Below the pieces are notes generated by a model. That model worked only from the letters and a program-made list of their open reading frames with translations, did not search any database and had not been told where the DNA came from. The translations under genes were made by a program, and so were the position numbers. Source: Bacillus sp. V3-13 (GTDB lineage Bacteria > Bacillota > Bacilli > Bacillales > Cytobacillaceae). From it: DNA of 64,000 nucleotides. Positions 23,294-32,316 of the stretch are shown here, one piece after another (within the stretch, counting starts at the first letter, position 1; each line of letters opens with the position of its first letter). The DNA is taken from positions 1 to 64,000 of the forward strand of contig NZ_PGUZ01000038.1 in the NCBI RefSeq assembly GCF_002860165.1, read 5' to 3'.

Positions 23294-23322
23294 ATTTTAG
23301 TATTAAAAGCGCTTTCAGTCAA
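23294..23322 (-). promoter_or_regulatory. Sigma-A promoter with embedded cre box, copy of the iolA promoter
   Basis: Minus-strand TTGACT (23317-23322), the identical 17-nt spacer GAAAGCGCTTTTAATAC and TAAAAT (23294-23299). The cre box TGAAAGCGCTTTTA is at 23304-23317. The 5' leader to the gene at 22886 is unusually long, about 400 nt, and holds no gene I recognise. Confidence 0.82.
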
Positions 23323-23502
23323 TTCATTTTTTTATTTTTTCTGAAATTTCTAATCAAATGCTAATTTTGATTCAAATATTTTTATAGGCTTACTTGATCT
23401 GAAAGGAACCTCAATCCTACAACATAATTGCAGGCTTAATTTAAATGACAGTTAAAAACCCTAATTCTTCTAAGAATTGCAAATCTCAAGAAGAAAAAAC
23501 AA

Positions 23503-23536
23503 TAAAAAAACGCAAAGACTAATGTAAGTCTCTGCG
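23503..23536 (-). terminator. Terminator of the 23.6-33.8 kb operon
   Basis: CGCAGAGACT/AGTCTTTGCG arms (one mismatch, 6-nt loop) followed on the minus strand by seven T, about 80 nt after the stop at 23618. Confidence 0.85.
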
Positions 23537-23617
23537 ATCACATTCATATATCCAATTTTAGAATGTATTCAGAACGCAATGCAAACGTGGAACGATACTA
23601 TTTTTTGTATCGGCTGT

Positions 23618-24589
23618 TTACGCCCACCACATCTTTCCAACCTCTTCCTTGAATAATGAATTACGTAATAGACTGATAGCCTTACTTAAACCTTCATCAA
23701 TGGAAGCAAGCATATCTTCATGTTCAATCGAAACGACATAATCATAACCTACAGCACGCAGGGCACTCATCATATCACGCCATACTTTTTCGCCGTGACC
23801 ATATCCCACGGAGCGAAACGTCCATGACCTGTCTAATATTTTGCCGTAGTGTTTTGTGTCCAATACGCCGTTGATTCGGATGTTCGCTTGATCCAAATAA
23901 GTATCTTTAGCATGAAAGTGGAAAATAGCTTCTTCCCTTCCTAAAAGTTTGATAGCTTCAACCGGATCTATCCCCTGCCAGACTAAATGGCTGGGATCGA
24001 AATTCGCTCCTACACTCGTGCCTACTTTATTTCTTAACTTTAAAAGAGTTTCTGGATTATAAACGACAAATCCGGGATGCATTTCAAAAGCAATTTGGTG
24101 AATGCCATGTTGCTTTGCGAATTTAGCTTCTTCCTGCCAATAAGGAATCACTACTTCGTTCCACTGCCAATTTAATGTATCCATATACTCCGGAGGCCAG
24201 GAGCACGTTACCCAGTTCGGATTTTTTGCTTCACTGTGGTCTCCCGGACATCCTGAAAAGCCGCAGATCACAGGGATCTCAAGCTGTTCGGCAAGCAGAA
24301 CCGTTTTCCGCCAGGTTTCGTGTGAGTTCCGTGCAAACTGTTTATTTGGATGTAATGGATTGCCATGGCAACTCAAGGCGCTAATGGAAAGGCCCCGGTC
24401 ATATACAGCTTTTTTATATTGTTTGATCTTGTCCGGGTTATCCAGTAATTGATCTGGATTACAGTGCTGATTTCCAGGATAATTTCCCGTCCCTAATTCA
24501 ACCGTCTCCAATCCCATTTCAACTAGCTTATCAAGCATTTCTTCAAATGGTAAGTTTTGATATAACACCGAAAATACCCCAAGTTTCAT
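23618..24589 (-). CDS. Sugar phosphate isomerase/epimerase-family TIM-barrel protein
   Basis: Cytoplasmic xylose isomerase-like TIM barrel, 323 residues from the ATG at 24589. That ATG overlaps the previous stop as ATGA and has GGAGG 8 nt upstream. Candidate metal ligands are E in AFEMHPGF, D in NFDPSHL, H in FHFHAKD and E in SIEHEDML. An SCHGNPLHP segment lies near residue 75. The family includes epimerases, isomerases and, in levoglucosan-type pathways, beta-eliminases and hydratases acting on 3-keto sugars. No specific function can be assigned. Last gene of the operon. Confidence 0.8.
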   Translation of the reverse strand: MKLGVFSVLYQNLPFEEMLDKLVEMGLETVELGTGNYPGNQHCNPDQLLDNPDKIKQYKKAVYDRGLSISALSCHGNPLHPNKQFARNSHETWRKTVLLAEQLEIPVICGFSGCPGDHSEAKNPNWVTCSWPPEYMDTLNWQWNEVVIPYWQEEAKFAKQHGIHQIAFEMHPGFVVYNPETLLKLRNKVGTSVGANFDPSHLVWQGIDPVEAIKLLGREEAIFHFHAKDTYLDQANIRINGVLDTKHYGKILDRSWTFRSVGYGHGEKVWRDMMSALRAVGYDYVVSIEHEDMLASIDEGLSKAISLLRNSLFKEEVGKMWWA

Positions 24590-25755
24590 AGAGCCTGCCT
24601 CCATTTATTAACTCTAATCCATTTTTGAGTTTGATTGCTTTCAAGAATAGCGTCGATTAAACGCATTGTCTGATCGCCATCCGCTAATGTTGCGAAGGAG
24701 CCGGAGTACTCCTGATTTTCACCTTTGCTTCTTACTGCCCGATAAAAATCAATCAACAGGTTTTTCAACCCATCTGGCCAGCCCTCCTGGTGTCCCCCTG
24801 GGAAATGTGCCAATTTGGCTGAAGCAGACGATAATAAGCCGGGATCTCTTAACAGTTCTTTATTGGGTTCATCCCTTCTTCCAATCCACAAACGGTTTGG
24901 ATCTTCTTGGTCCCACGACAACGTAGCTGTTTCCGCAGCTATTTCAAAATGGAGCCGGTTTTTCCTTCCGGCACTGACTTGGGAAACTGTAAATACTCCG
25001 TGAATTCCATCTTCGAAATGAACCAATACACTGCCATAGTCCTCAGTTGTAATTTTTACTTCTTCCCGATGCACTTCTGTGTTATTCGAAAAGGTGGCAG
25101 CTTCCTGGATTGGCCTTTGGCGTATTGCATGAACCGTCTTTAAATCGGCAAAAACTTCGATAATCTTCTTTCCAAGTACATGTTGAACCGTATCGCACCA
25201 GTGGGATCCTATATCTGCGACCGCACGTGATAAGCCATTAAACCGTGGTTCCAGACGCCAGTTGTAATCTTTATTAAACAACAGCCAATCCTGAATGTAA
25301 CCGCCATAAACAAGGTTTGCTTTACCAAACTTTTGTGCTGAAATCATTTCTCTCATTTCAGCAACTAACGGATAATGCCTGTAGTTAAAACAAACTGCAC
25401 TCACAGAATTGCTTTTTTCGGCTAATTCTTTCAATTCGTTCGATTCCTTACTATCCATTGCAAGAGGTTTTTCAGATAATAAATGTTTGTTCGCCAACAG
25501 AACTTCGCGATTGATTTCATAATGTAAGTAATTTGGCGTGCAATTGTGAATTGCCTCGATCTCCGGATCATGAATTAATTCGTTTGCATTCCCAAAAGCC
25601 TTCTGTATTCCAAACTTTTCCGCGCACTGCTTCGCTTTCTCCAAGCTTCGTGAAGAAATCGCTGCCACTTCGACTTCTGGTATTCTCCTTAACGCTTCTA
25701 TGTGTGAGCTTGCTGAAAAGCCTGTGCCGATAATACCGACTCTTATCTTTTTCAT
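24586..25755 (-). CDS. Gfo/Idh/MocA family oxidoreductase
   Basis: NAD(P)-dependent sugar oxidoreductase, 389 residues, longer than the usual 340. Rossmann motif GIIGTGFSASSHIEAL near residue 8, EKPLAMDSKES near 94, FNYRHYPLV near 122, and ADIGSHWCDTVQHVLG near 180 with the presumed active-site Asp and His. The C-terminal FPGGHQEGWPDGLKNL resembles the long subgroup that oxidises glycosides or anhydrosugars at C3 (family resemblance only). ATGA overlaps at both ends indicate tight translational coupling. Confidence 0.84.
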   Translation of the reverse strand: MKKIRVGIIGTGFSASSHIEALRRIPEVEVAAISSRSLEKAKQCAEKFGIQKAFGNANELIHDPEIEAIHNCTPNYLHYEINREVLLANKHLLSEKPLAMDSKESNELKELAEKSNSVSAVCFNYRHYPLVAEMREMISAQKFGKANLVYGGYIQDWLLFNKDYNWRLEPRFNGLSRAVADIGSHWCDTVQHVLGKKIIEVFADLKTVHAIRQRPIQEAATFSNNTEVHREEVKITTEDYGSVLVHFEDGIHGVFTVSQVSAGRKNRLHFEIAAETATLSWDQEDPNRLWIGRRDEPNKELLRDPGLLSSASAKLAHFPGGHQEGWPDGLKNLLIDFYRAVRSKGENQEYSGSFATLADGDQTMRLIDAILESNQTQKWIRVNKWRQAL

Positions 25756-26819
25756 GTCAAACTCTCCGCTTTAGAACTGTTTAAAATCTCTTCAATCAGC
25801 ACTTTGTTTCCAGTCTTTACAGATTGAACCGCACCTAAAACCATCGCAAGGCTGAGCAAATTATCTCTTCCGGATGTTTCCGGCTCTCTATTTTCAAGGA
25901 TTGATTCAGCAAATTCCTGTAAACTTGCCCATCTTTCCTCTGCCGGCAATTCCACTAAATCGACCAGCAATTCTCCATTTGTTTCGCGCGCACCTTGCAT
26001 AAAAACTGATTTAAAAATATCATGCGGCTTTACTATGACTTGATTGTTCGCCCACAAGATTTCTCCTTCTTCCCCTTGAATGCGCCAATCCCCGTCCCAG
26101 GTCGTTTCCCAGCCTCGCGACACCCAACTGCCTGTATAAGAAACCACTGCCCCATTCGACATTTCAAATAGTACTGATGCGACAGCATTTCCTTTAAACC
26201 AGCTCCATTTTGGGTTCCAGGAATGAGCTTTAATTGAGACAGGCTCCAAGCCAAGTATCCCACGAATTTGATCAAAATGGTGAATGGCCATATCGATGAT
26301 GAGCGGTTCTTCCATTTCGGCTCGGAAACCGGCAAATTGCGGGGATTTTTGAAAGTTAATATAAATGCTGCCCAGCTCCCCAATTATATTTTGCTTGATC
26401 ACCTTTTTAACTGTTTGCGGGGCTCTTTTAAAGCGATAGTTTTGGCTAACCATGATTTTGCATCCGTTTTCCCCGGCAGCTTCAACGATTTTTCGGCAAT
26501 CTGCAAATGTGCCTGCCAACGGTTTCTCCACAATGCAATGGAGTTTATTTTTAAATGCCTCAAGCGCAACGTCGGCATGATAATCCGGCGGGACAAGAAC
26601 AAGCACAGCATCAGCTTCCACGCGTTGTACCGCTTCAGTTAAGCTTTGAAAGGCCATATTACTTTTGATTTGATAGTGTTGACACGCTTTATTTAATAAA
26701 TCTTTATTTAAATCCACAATGGCGGCAAGTTCCCAATAAGGAGAGTCCAATACGACCTGTGTCCAGCTCCATCCCCATCCACCGAGGCCAACTTGAATGA
26801 TACGCAATGGTTTAGTCAT
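25752..26819 (-). CDS. Gfo/Idh/MocA family oxidoreductase
   Basis: Second oxidoreductase of the operon, 355 residues from the ATG at 26819, which has AAGGAGG upstream. N-terminal QVGLGGWGWSWTQVV replaces the usual GxGxxG spacing with GLGGWGW. IVEKPLAGTFADCR near residue 95, NYRFKRAPQTV near 125 and DMAIHHFDQIRGILG near 165 fit the family. The substrate is unknown; a role in oxidising or re-reducing a keto-sugar intermediate is inferred from pairing with the gene at 24586. Confidence 0.82.
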   Translation of the reverse strand: MTKPLRIIQVGLGGWGWSWTQVVLDSPYWELAAIVDLNKDLLNKACQHYQIKSNMAFQSLTEAVQRVEADAVLVLVPPDYHADVALEAFKNKLHCIVEKPLAGTFADCRKIVEAAGENGCKIMVSQNYRFKRAPQTVKKVIKQNIIGELGSIYINFQKSPQFAGFRAEMEEPLIIDMAIHHFDQIRGILGLEPVSIKAHSWNPKWSWFKGNAVASVLFEMSNGAVVSYTGSWVSRGWETTWDGDWRIQGEEGEILWANNQVIVKPHDIFKSVFMQGARETNGELLVDLVELPAEERWASLQEFAESILENREPETSGRDNLLSLAMVLGAVQSVKTGNKVLIEEILNSSKAESLT

Positions 26820-26875
26820 GGTTTTCCTCCTTGCTTTCATAAATACGGGGTGACAGCATATCACCCCGGCCTTTA

Positions 26876-27877
26876 TTATTTACTCTTAAACTTATTTCCC
26901 CATAGATCAGGGTCATCAACGTTCTCCTTTGTAATCAGGGTTGGAGGAGTCAGCTGTTGTTTTGGAACTTCCATGCCGTCCAGATGATTAACAGCTGTTT
27001 GCACAGCTAACGCTCCCATTTCAAATGGATCCTGATTAACGGTTGCGTCCTGCTCACCTTTGCGGATTCTCTCCAGGGCTTCTGGTGTGCCATCAACACC
27101 AACAAGCATGATATGACCGTCTTCGCCAGGTTTTTTTAGTTTCCCAACCTGTCTTAATCCGCTTAAAACTCCCCGCTGCATGTCGTCATTATGGGTAAAG
27201 ATCGCGTTGATTTCCGGTGTGGCAGTTAAAGAATCTGCTGTAATACTCTGCGATTTTTCTGCAGACCATTCTGCATTATTCGTATTGACTTTGAAGTCTG
27301 GCGATTCTTCCATTCCTTTATTAAAGCCGCCACCCCTTAACGTTGCATGATAAGTTCCCGGCGCGCCTGTAAGCTCTAATACCGTTCCTTTGCCCAAAAC
27401 ATCAATCACATGTTTTGCGGCCAGCTTGCCGGCTTCTTCGTTATTAAAAGCGATACTGCTGACGATATCAGCTCCTTCAGATACAACACCGTCAACCGTG
27501 ACTACAGGAATGCCAGCATCATTTGCTTTTTTCACACCCGGAACTAATTCATCGGAATTGGCAGGAGCTAAAATAATGAGGTCCACACCCTTTGCGATAT
27601 TATCTTCAATTTGCCGCAGTTGCGTTTGGCTATTTGCCTGGCCGTCCAAGACAGTTACATTCACCCCTAATTTCTTGGCTTCATCCTGAATCCCCTGATC
27701 TAAAGCAACCATAAACTCAAAGCCCCGGCTCCACAGCAATACAGCAATGTCTTTTTTTCCGTCATCCTCATTGCCGGCATTTGAGCCATTGGCAGATGAA
27801 GACTGATTCCCGGAACTGCATCCGATTAAAATCGTGAAGAGTAAAACAAACATTAACCCACTTTTAACCAACTTCAT
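26876..27877 (-). CDS. Sugar ABC transporter substrate-binding lipoprotein
   Basis: RbsB-like type I binding protein, 333 residues. The lipobox LIGC lies near residue 20, followed by a Ser/Gly/Asn-rich linker. Family motifs: AVLLWSRGFEFMVALDQG, IILAPANSDEL, IPVVTVDGV, AIFTHNDDMQRG, LVGVDGTPEAL. It would capture the unknown substrate of this operon and deliver it to the permease at 27923. Confidence 0.87.
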   Translation of the reverse strand: MKLVKSGLMFVLLFTILIGCSSGNQSSSANGSNAGNEDDGKKDIAVLLWSRGFEFMVALDQGIQDEAKKLGVNVTVLDGQANSQTQLRQIEDNIAKGVDLIILAPANSDELVPGVKKANDAGIPVVTVDGVVSEGADIVSSIAFNNEEAGKLAAKHVIDVLGKGTVLELTGAPGTYHATLRGGGFNKGMEESPDFKVNTNNAEWSAEKSQSITADSLTATPEINAIFTHNDDMQRGVLSGLRQVGKLKKPGEDGHIMLVGVDGTPEALERIRKGEQDATVNQDPFEMGALAVQTAVNHLDGMEVPKQQLTPPTLITKENVDDPDLWGNKFKSK

Positions 27878-27922
27878 TACGAAGCACCCCTTTTTTTGAC
27901 ACCAATTTTTTCCATCTATTCA

Positions 27923-28948
27923 TTATGAACTTATTAAAAACTTGCGCCGGTAAACATCCAGCAATGCGGCTACTAAAATAACACTTCCTGTCACTAACGA
28001 ATCCCAGGCAGGCGGAACTCCGAGTAAATTAATGGCGTTTGATACAAGCGAGATTAAGATTACCCCTAAAATCGTCCCCAGTATATTCCCCTGTCCCCCA
28101 AACAAACTGGTACCGCCAATTACGACTGCTGCTATGACAGTCAATTCAAGGCCTGTACCGGCTGTAGGTCCTGCAGATTCCAACCGGGCCGTTAGTAACA
28201 GTCCGCCAATTGCGGCTGTAATACCGGAGATCACATAGGTTAAGGTAACGATCGATTTTGTTCTTACCCCTGATAGACGGGCGGCCAATTCGTTGCCTCC
28301 GCTTGCATAAACCGACCGTCCAAAAACTGTGTGCTTCAAAATGATATGGGCGATAAGAGCTAACAGAGCTACGACAATGATCAAATACGGGATTGTCAAA
28401 AAACTGCCGGATGCCAATGTAACGAAGCTGGTTGGCACCGGATTCACATTCGCGCTGTTCGTGTAAATCAAAACGATCCCCCGGGCAATTCCCATTGTCG
28501 CCAGAGTAACGATTAAAGGTGATAGATATAATCTAGTAACCAATAATCCATTAATTAAGCCAAACGCTGCTCCTATTAAAATCATGACAAGTACTCCGAC
28601 AATTACCGGCATTCCGTTATAGACAATTAACCCTAAACCGATAGCCGAGGATACCGCCATAACGGCACCAACCGATAAATCAATTCCGCCTGTGATAATC
28701 ACAAAGGTGACTCCCAATGCCAGCGTGACGAGAATGGTTGACTGCATTAAAAGGTTAATCAAATTTACCTTGGTCAAAAAAACAGGAGACATCATACTTA
28801 GCACAATACAAAATGCGATGATTACAATGAGCAATCCCAGACTGCCTAAATATTGTTTAAAAGTTTGCCGCAATTGAAGTTTGTTTTGAAATGTTTCGGA
28901 TTCAGCCACATCAACATTTTGATTAACCTGCGTCTGCTCCTGTTGCAT
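27923..28948 (-). CDS. Sugar ABC transporter permease (RbsC family)
   Basis: Integral membrane subunit, 341 residues, with an unusually polar 30-residue N-terminal tail before the first membrane segment. It contains ITGGIDLSVGAVMAVS near residue 93 and GGTSLFGGQGNILGTILGV near 285. Its start overlaps the ATPase gene by 26 nt, with GAGGTG upstream. It is the only permease gene in an operon that encodes two ATPases. Confidence 0.88.
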   Translation of the reverse strand: MQQEQTQVNQNVDVAESETFQNKLQLRQTFKQYLGSLGLLIVIIAFCIVLSMMSPVFLTKVNLINLLMQSTILVTLALGVTFVIITGGIDLSVGAVMAVSSAIGLGLIVYNGMPVIVGVLVMILIGAAFGLINGLLVTRLYLSPLIVTLATMGIARGIVLIYTNSANVNPVPTSFVTLASGSFLTIPYLIIVVALLALIAHIILKHTVFGRSVYASGGNELAARLSGVRTKSIVTLTYVISGITAAIGGLLLTARLESAGPTAGTGLELTVIAAVVIGGTSLFGGQGNILGTILGVILISLVSNAINLLGVPPAWDSLVTGSVILVAALLDVYRRKFLISS

Positions 28949-30413
28949 ACTTCAGCACCTCTTCCTTCGTAATCTTGTCGCCTGTAAGCTCGGCAACATT
29001 TCTTCCTTCCCTGATGACCAGGATTCTGTCACTCAGCGCCAACAGCTCCATTAGATCGGAAGAAATAATGATAATGGCAAGTCCCTTGGAAACAAGATTT
29101 TCGATCATACTTTGAATCTCTGCCCTTGCACCTACATCCACGCCGCGCGTTGGTTCATCAAGAAGGAGAATTTTCGGGTTGGTTGCCAACCAGCGGGCCA
29201 GAACTACCTTTTGCTGGTTTCCTCCACTTAAAGAAATAACAGACGTGTCCAATGTAGGTGTTTTGATTCGAAGCTGCTCTTTATAGCTTTGAACGATTTC
29301 TTTTTCGCGCTGCTTGTTAATCCATCCAAATTTCTTGATTCTATTAAGAATAGAAAGTGATGCGTTATCCTTAACACTCCCGCTTAATACCAACCCTTGC
29401 GTTTTACGGTCTTCCGGCACAAAACCAATTCCCAGGTTTATAGCATCCATGGCACTTTTAATTTGAGTCTCTTTCCCATTAATGATGATATCGCCGCTAT
29501 CAATCGGGTCTACGCCAAACAAACACCGGAAAATCTCGGTTCTGCCCGATCCAACCAGTCCACCCAGTCCCAATATTTCTCCCTCATGCAGATCAAAAGA
29601 AACATCTTCAACTGCCCCGCTGCGTTTCAAATTGCGAACTTCCAAAACTTTTTTTCCATGTTTTACAGCTCTCGTTCTTTCTAAAGAGACGTCTCTTCCT
29701 ACCATTAATCGAACAACATTATTCGGAGTTATCTCTTTTTTAGCAGCGGATGCTACAAGTTTTCCATCCCTGAATACAGTAATCATGTCTGCCAGCTCAA
29801 ACACTTCCTCGAGCCGATGTGAAACATATAAAATGGCTAATCCTTTATTCCGCAAATTTTTCACTAATTGAAGCAACCGCTGTGTTTCTGATTCGGACAA
29901 GGATGCCGTGGGCTCATCCAAAATAAGTACTTTGGTTTCCATTGACAGCGAGCGCGCTATTTCTACCAACTGTTGTTCGCCTGTTGATAAACTGGAGACC
30001 TTTGCTTCGGGATCAACATTTGCTCCAAGCTTATTCAAAGCGTCTTCAGCCCGCTTTTTCATGTTCTTCCAATTAATCATTTTGCGGTTGTTTTTCGGCC
30101 AATCACCAAGGGAAATATTCTCGGCTACGGTTAGGTGAGGGACAAGAAGTAATTCCTGATGAATAACCGATATGCCATGATTTTTCGAATCCCTTGGGCT
30201 GGAAAAAGAAACTTGATGGCCATCAATCGTGATTTCCCCCTGATCGGGCTTATAATATCCGGCAAGGATTTTGATCATCGTTGATTTCCCCGCACCATTC
30301 TCGCCTACTAAACAATGGATTTGTCCGCCATGAATCTTAAGACTGACATCACTTAATGCCTGAACACCTTGAAACGCTTTACTTATGTTTTCAAGCTCCA
30401 TTGTCCTGATCAT
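28923..30413 (-). CDS. Sugar ABC transporter ATP-binding protein (RbsA/MglA type)
   Basis: Double ATPase, 496 residues. First half: [14 protein letters not shown], signature-like LSTGEQQLVEIARSL, LILDEPTASLS. Second half: degenerate Walker A GLVGSGRTEIFR, signature [28 protein letters not shown]. The start ATG shares one base with the upstream stop (TAATG). Adjacent to, and overlapping, the permease, so this is its obvious partner. Confidence 0.92.
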   Translation of the reverse strand: MIRTMELENISKAFQGVQALSDVSLKIHGGQIHCLVGENGAGKSTMIKILAGYYKPDQGEITIDGHQVSFSSPRDSKNHGISVIHQELLLVPHLTVAENISLGDWPKNNRKMINWKNMKKRAEDALNKLGANVDPEAKVSSLSTGEQQLVEIARSLSMETKVLILDEPTASLSESETQRLLQLVKNLRNKGLAILYVSHRLEEVFELADMITVFRDGKLVASAAKKEITPNNVVRLMVGRDVSLERTRAVKHGKKVLEVRNLKRSGAVEDVSFDLHEGEILGLGGLVGSGRTEIFRCLFGVDPIDSGDIIINGKETQIKSAMDAINLGIGFVPEDRKTQGLVLSGSVKDNASLSILNRIKKFGWINKQREKEIVQSYKEQLRIKTPTLDTSVISLSGGNQQKVVLARWLATNPKILLLDEPTRGVDVGARAEIQSMIENLVSKGLAIIIISSDLMELLALSDRILVIREGRNVAELTGDKITKEEVLKYATGADAG

Positions 30414-31258
30414 TACGAGCCAACTTTCTTAAGGAACTGTAAACCTTCTTCACCAAGTGAATCCTGTGAGGGAGCGAGCGGCCTCCATTGTGAAACAGCA
30501 CGGGCTATCTCCTTTATCTCAGTCGTAAATGATTCAATCACTACCGGTCCATCGTAGGAAATTTCTTTAAGCGCCTGGAAAACTTCTTTCCATGGAATAT
30601 GTCCTGTTCCAGGTGTCCCCCTGTCATTTTCACATGAATGAAAATTAAAGACTTTATTTCCCGCCAGTTTAATCGCTTCAGGAATGCTCTTCTCTTCAAG
30701 ATTCATATGGAATGTATCTAACAAAAAGCCGACATTTTCACGATCTACCTGGTTAAAAAACTCTAATCCTTGTTGGACGGTATTAATAAAGTCCGTTTCA
30801 AAACGGTTTAACGGCTCAACTGCGAGCTTAATCCCTTTCACTGCAGCATAATCAGCGACTATTTTCATATTTTCAACCGCCCAATCCCACTGCTGTTTTT
30901 TTTCTTCTGCTGATAATAGCCGCGTTTTTCCGGTTGCTGAATACATTGGACCGGAAACCAAAGGTGATCCGAGCTCTGCGGCAATATCAATGCACGTTTT
31001 GATATAGGCAACCCCCTCCTCACGAACCGCCGGGTCGTCTGAGCTTATATCACGGCCGGGGCCAAAAGCCCCACAAACCAGTGCTTGAACGCCTGTTTCT
31101 TCTAGCTGTTTTTGAATTGCAGATATATCAATGGTTTCAGGATCTTCTATACAAATCTCCAAATAATCAAAACCTATGTCTTTTACTTTATCGATTAAAT
31201 ATAATGTTTGATTGGAAAAAGGAGAGACCCATATAAAAGTACTTGCACCGTATTTCAT
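30413..31258 (-). CDS. Ketose 3-epimerase-like TIM-barrel protein (D-tagatose/D-psicose 3-epimerase family)
   Basis: 281 residues. The four family ligand/catalytic positions are visible: E in AVEPLNRFETDF, D in FLLDTFHMNLEE, H in FNFHSCEND and E in VVIESF. The GTPGTGHIPWKEV segment matches the RxPGxGxxxW loop of known ketose 3-epimerases. C3 epimerisation of a free ketose, or of a keto-inositol or keto-sugar intermediate, is the likely reaction. It is 14 nt downstream of another TIM-barrel gene of the same superfamily. Confidence 0.8.
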   Translation of the reverse strand: MKYGASTFIWVSPFSNQTLYLIDKVKDIGFDYLEICIEDPETIDISAIQKQLEETGVQALVCGAFGPGRDISSDDPAVREEGVAYIKTCIDIAAELGSPLVSGPMYSATGKTRLLSAEEKKQQWDWAVENMKIVADYAAVKGIKLAVEPLNRFETDFINTVQQGLEFFNQVDRENVGFLLDTFHMNLEEKSIPEAIKLAGNKVFNFHSCENDRGTPGTGHIPWKEVFQALKEISYDGPVVIESFTTEIKEIARAVSQWRPLAPSQDSLGEEGLQFLKKVGS

Positions 31259-31272
31259 CGATCTTTCACTCC

Positions 31273-32118
31273 TTATGAAGTTTTTGAGTAAATAGACTTT
31301 TCGATAGACTTAAGGTGATCAATGCATTTTTGGGTATAGTCATCGAAGAACTCCTGGCCGCCTCCCTTTTCCATAACGCCAAATGGATCAGCCGCAGCAG
31401 GGAGAATTTCGAAGGTTAAGTGACCCTGGTAATTAATATCTTTTAACGCTTGCAGGATCGGTGCAAAATCGATATGGCCAAGTCCCGGGGCTTTTCGGTT
31501 GCTGTCAGCCAAGTGAACGTGTATTAATGCTTCGCCGCTATTGCGAATCGCTTCGGCAATATTTTCTTCCTCAATATTCATATGGAATGTGTCTCCCATG
31601 ATTCCGACATTCGGAAGATCGACCTTTTTCCACATATCGAGCGCTTGGTCCAGGCGATTTAACATGTATGTTTCATAACGGTTCCATGCTTCAATACATA
31701 AATTAACATTTAATTTAGCGGCATATTCCGCACCTTCGCGGATACCTTCAATGGCCCACTTCGCCTCATCCTCATCACTGGCCAGAGATGCTGTTTTTCC
31801 ATTCGCAGTCGGAGCAACAATCATAACCGGTGCTCCTACCTCAGCTGCCATATCAGCTACACTTTTTACATAATCTATCGCTTGTTTACGCTTATGAGCA
31901 TCAGGGTGGGCAAGATCCCGTTCATGGTTGTAGATCGAACAGATCGAGGATACGGTAATTCCGTAATCGCTTACAATTTTTCTTACTTTTTTTGTATCAT
32001 AGGCTTTTGGCTCACCTACCAATTCAATCGCATCATATCCAAACCTTGCAACTCTCTCTACACTCTTTTCAACATCTTCACCGAAATATACCAATGAATC
32101 AAAACTGTACTTAAACAT
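31273..32118 (-). CDS. Sugar phosphate isomerase/epimerase-family TIM-barrel protein
   Basis: 281 residues from the ATG at 32118, which has GAGGAGG upstream; the frame stays open a further 60 codons without a better start. Ligand positions are E in CIEAWNRYETYM, D in IMGDTFHMNIEE, H in IHVHLADSNRKAPG and E in LTFEILP. The APGLGHIDF loop again resembles ketose 3-epimerases. Related to, but clearly different from, the downstream neighbour at 30413, suggesting successive or alternative epimerisation steps. Confidence 0.8.
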   Translation of the reverse strand: MFKYSFDSLVYFGEDVEKSVERVARFGYDAIELVGEPKAYDTKKVRKIVSDYGITVSSICSIYNHERDLAHPDAHKRKQAIDYVKSVADMAAEVGAPVMIVAPTANGKTASLASDEDEAKWAIEGIREGAEYAAKLNVNLCIEAWNRYETYMLNRLDQALDMWKKVDLPNVGIMGDTFHMNIEEENIAEAIRNSGEALIHVHLADSNRKAPGLGHIDFAPILQALKDINYQGHLTFEILPAAADPFGVMEKGGGQEFFDDYTQKCIDHLKSIEKSIYSKTS

Positions 32119-32316
32119 GAAAGTCCTCCTCGTTTCATAATATTTTCTGCGTTCATGAACCAGTAAAAGATATCTTAAGCCTAATGTTACGTGGATTAAG
32201 AGCATCGAACAATCAACAAAATTGAGTAAAACATTCAGAATCTTGCGGTATTGTGAAAATTCACAAAAAAAGATTACACCGCCTTGTACTGGCAGCATAA
32301 TCCTGCAATCGTCTTT

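Noticed and set aside
32118-32298. Longer start for the TIM-barrel protein ending at 31273
   Set aside because: The extra 60 residues are hydrophobic and unlike the family, while a strong GAGGAGG site precedes the internal ATG at 32118.
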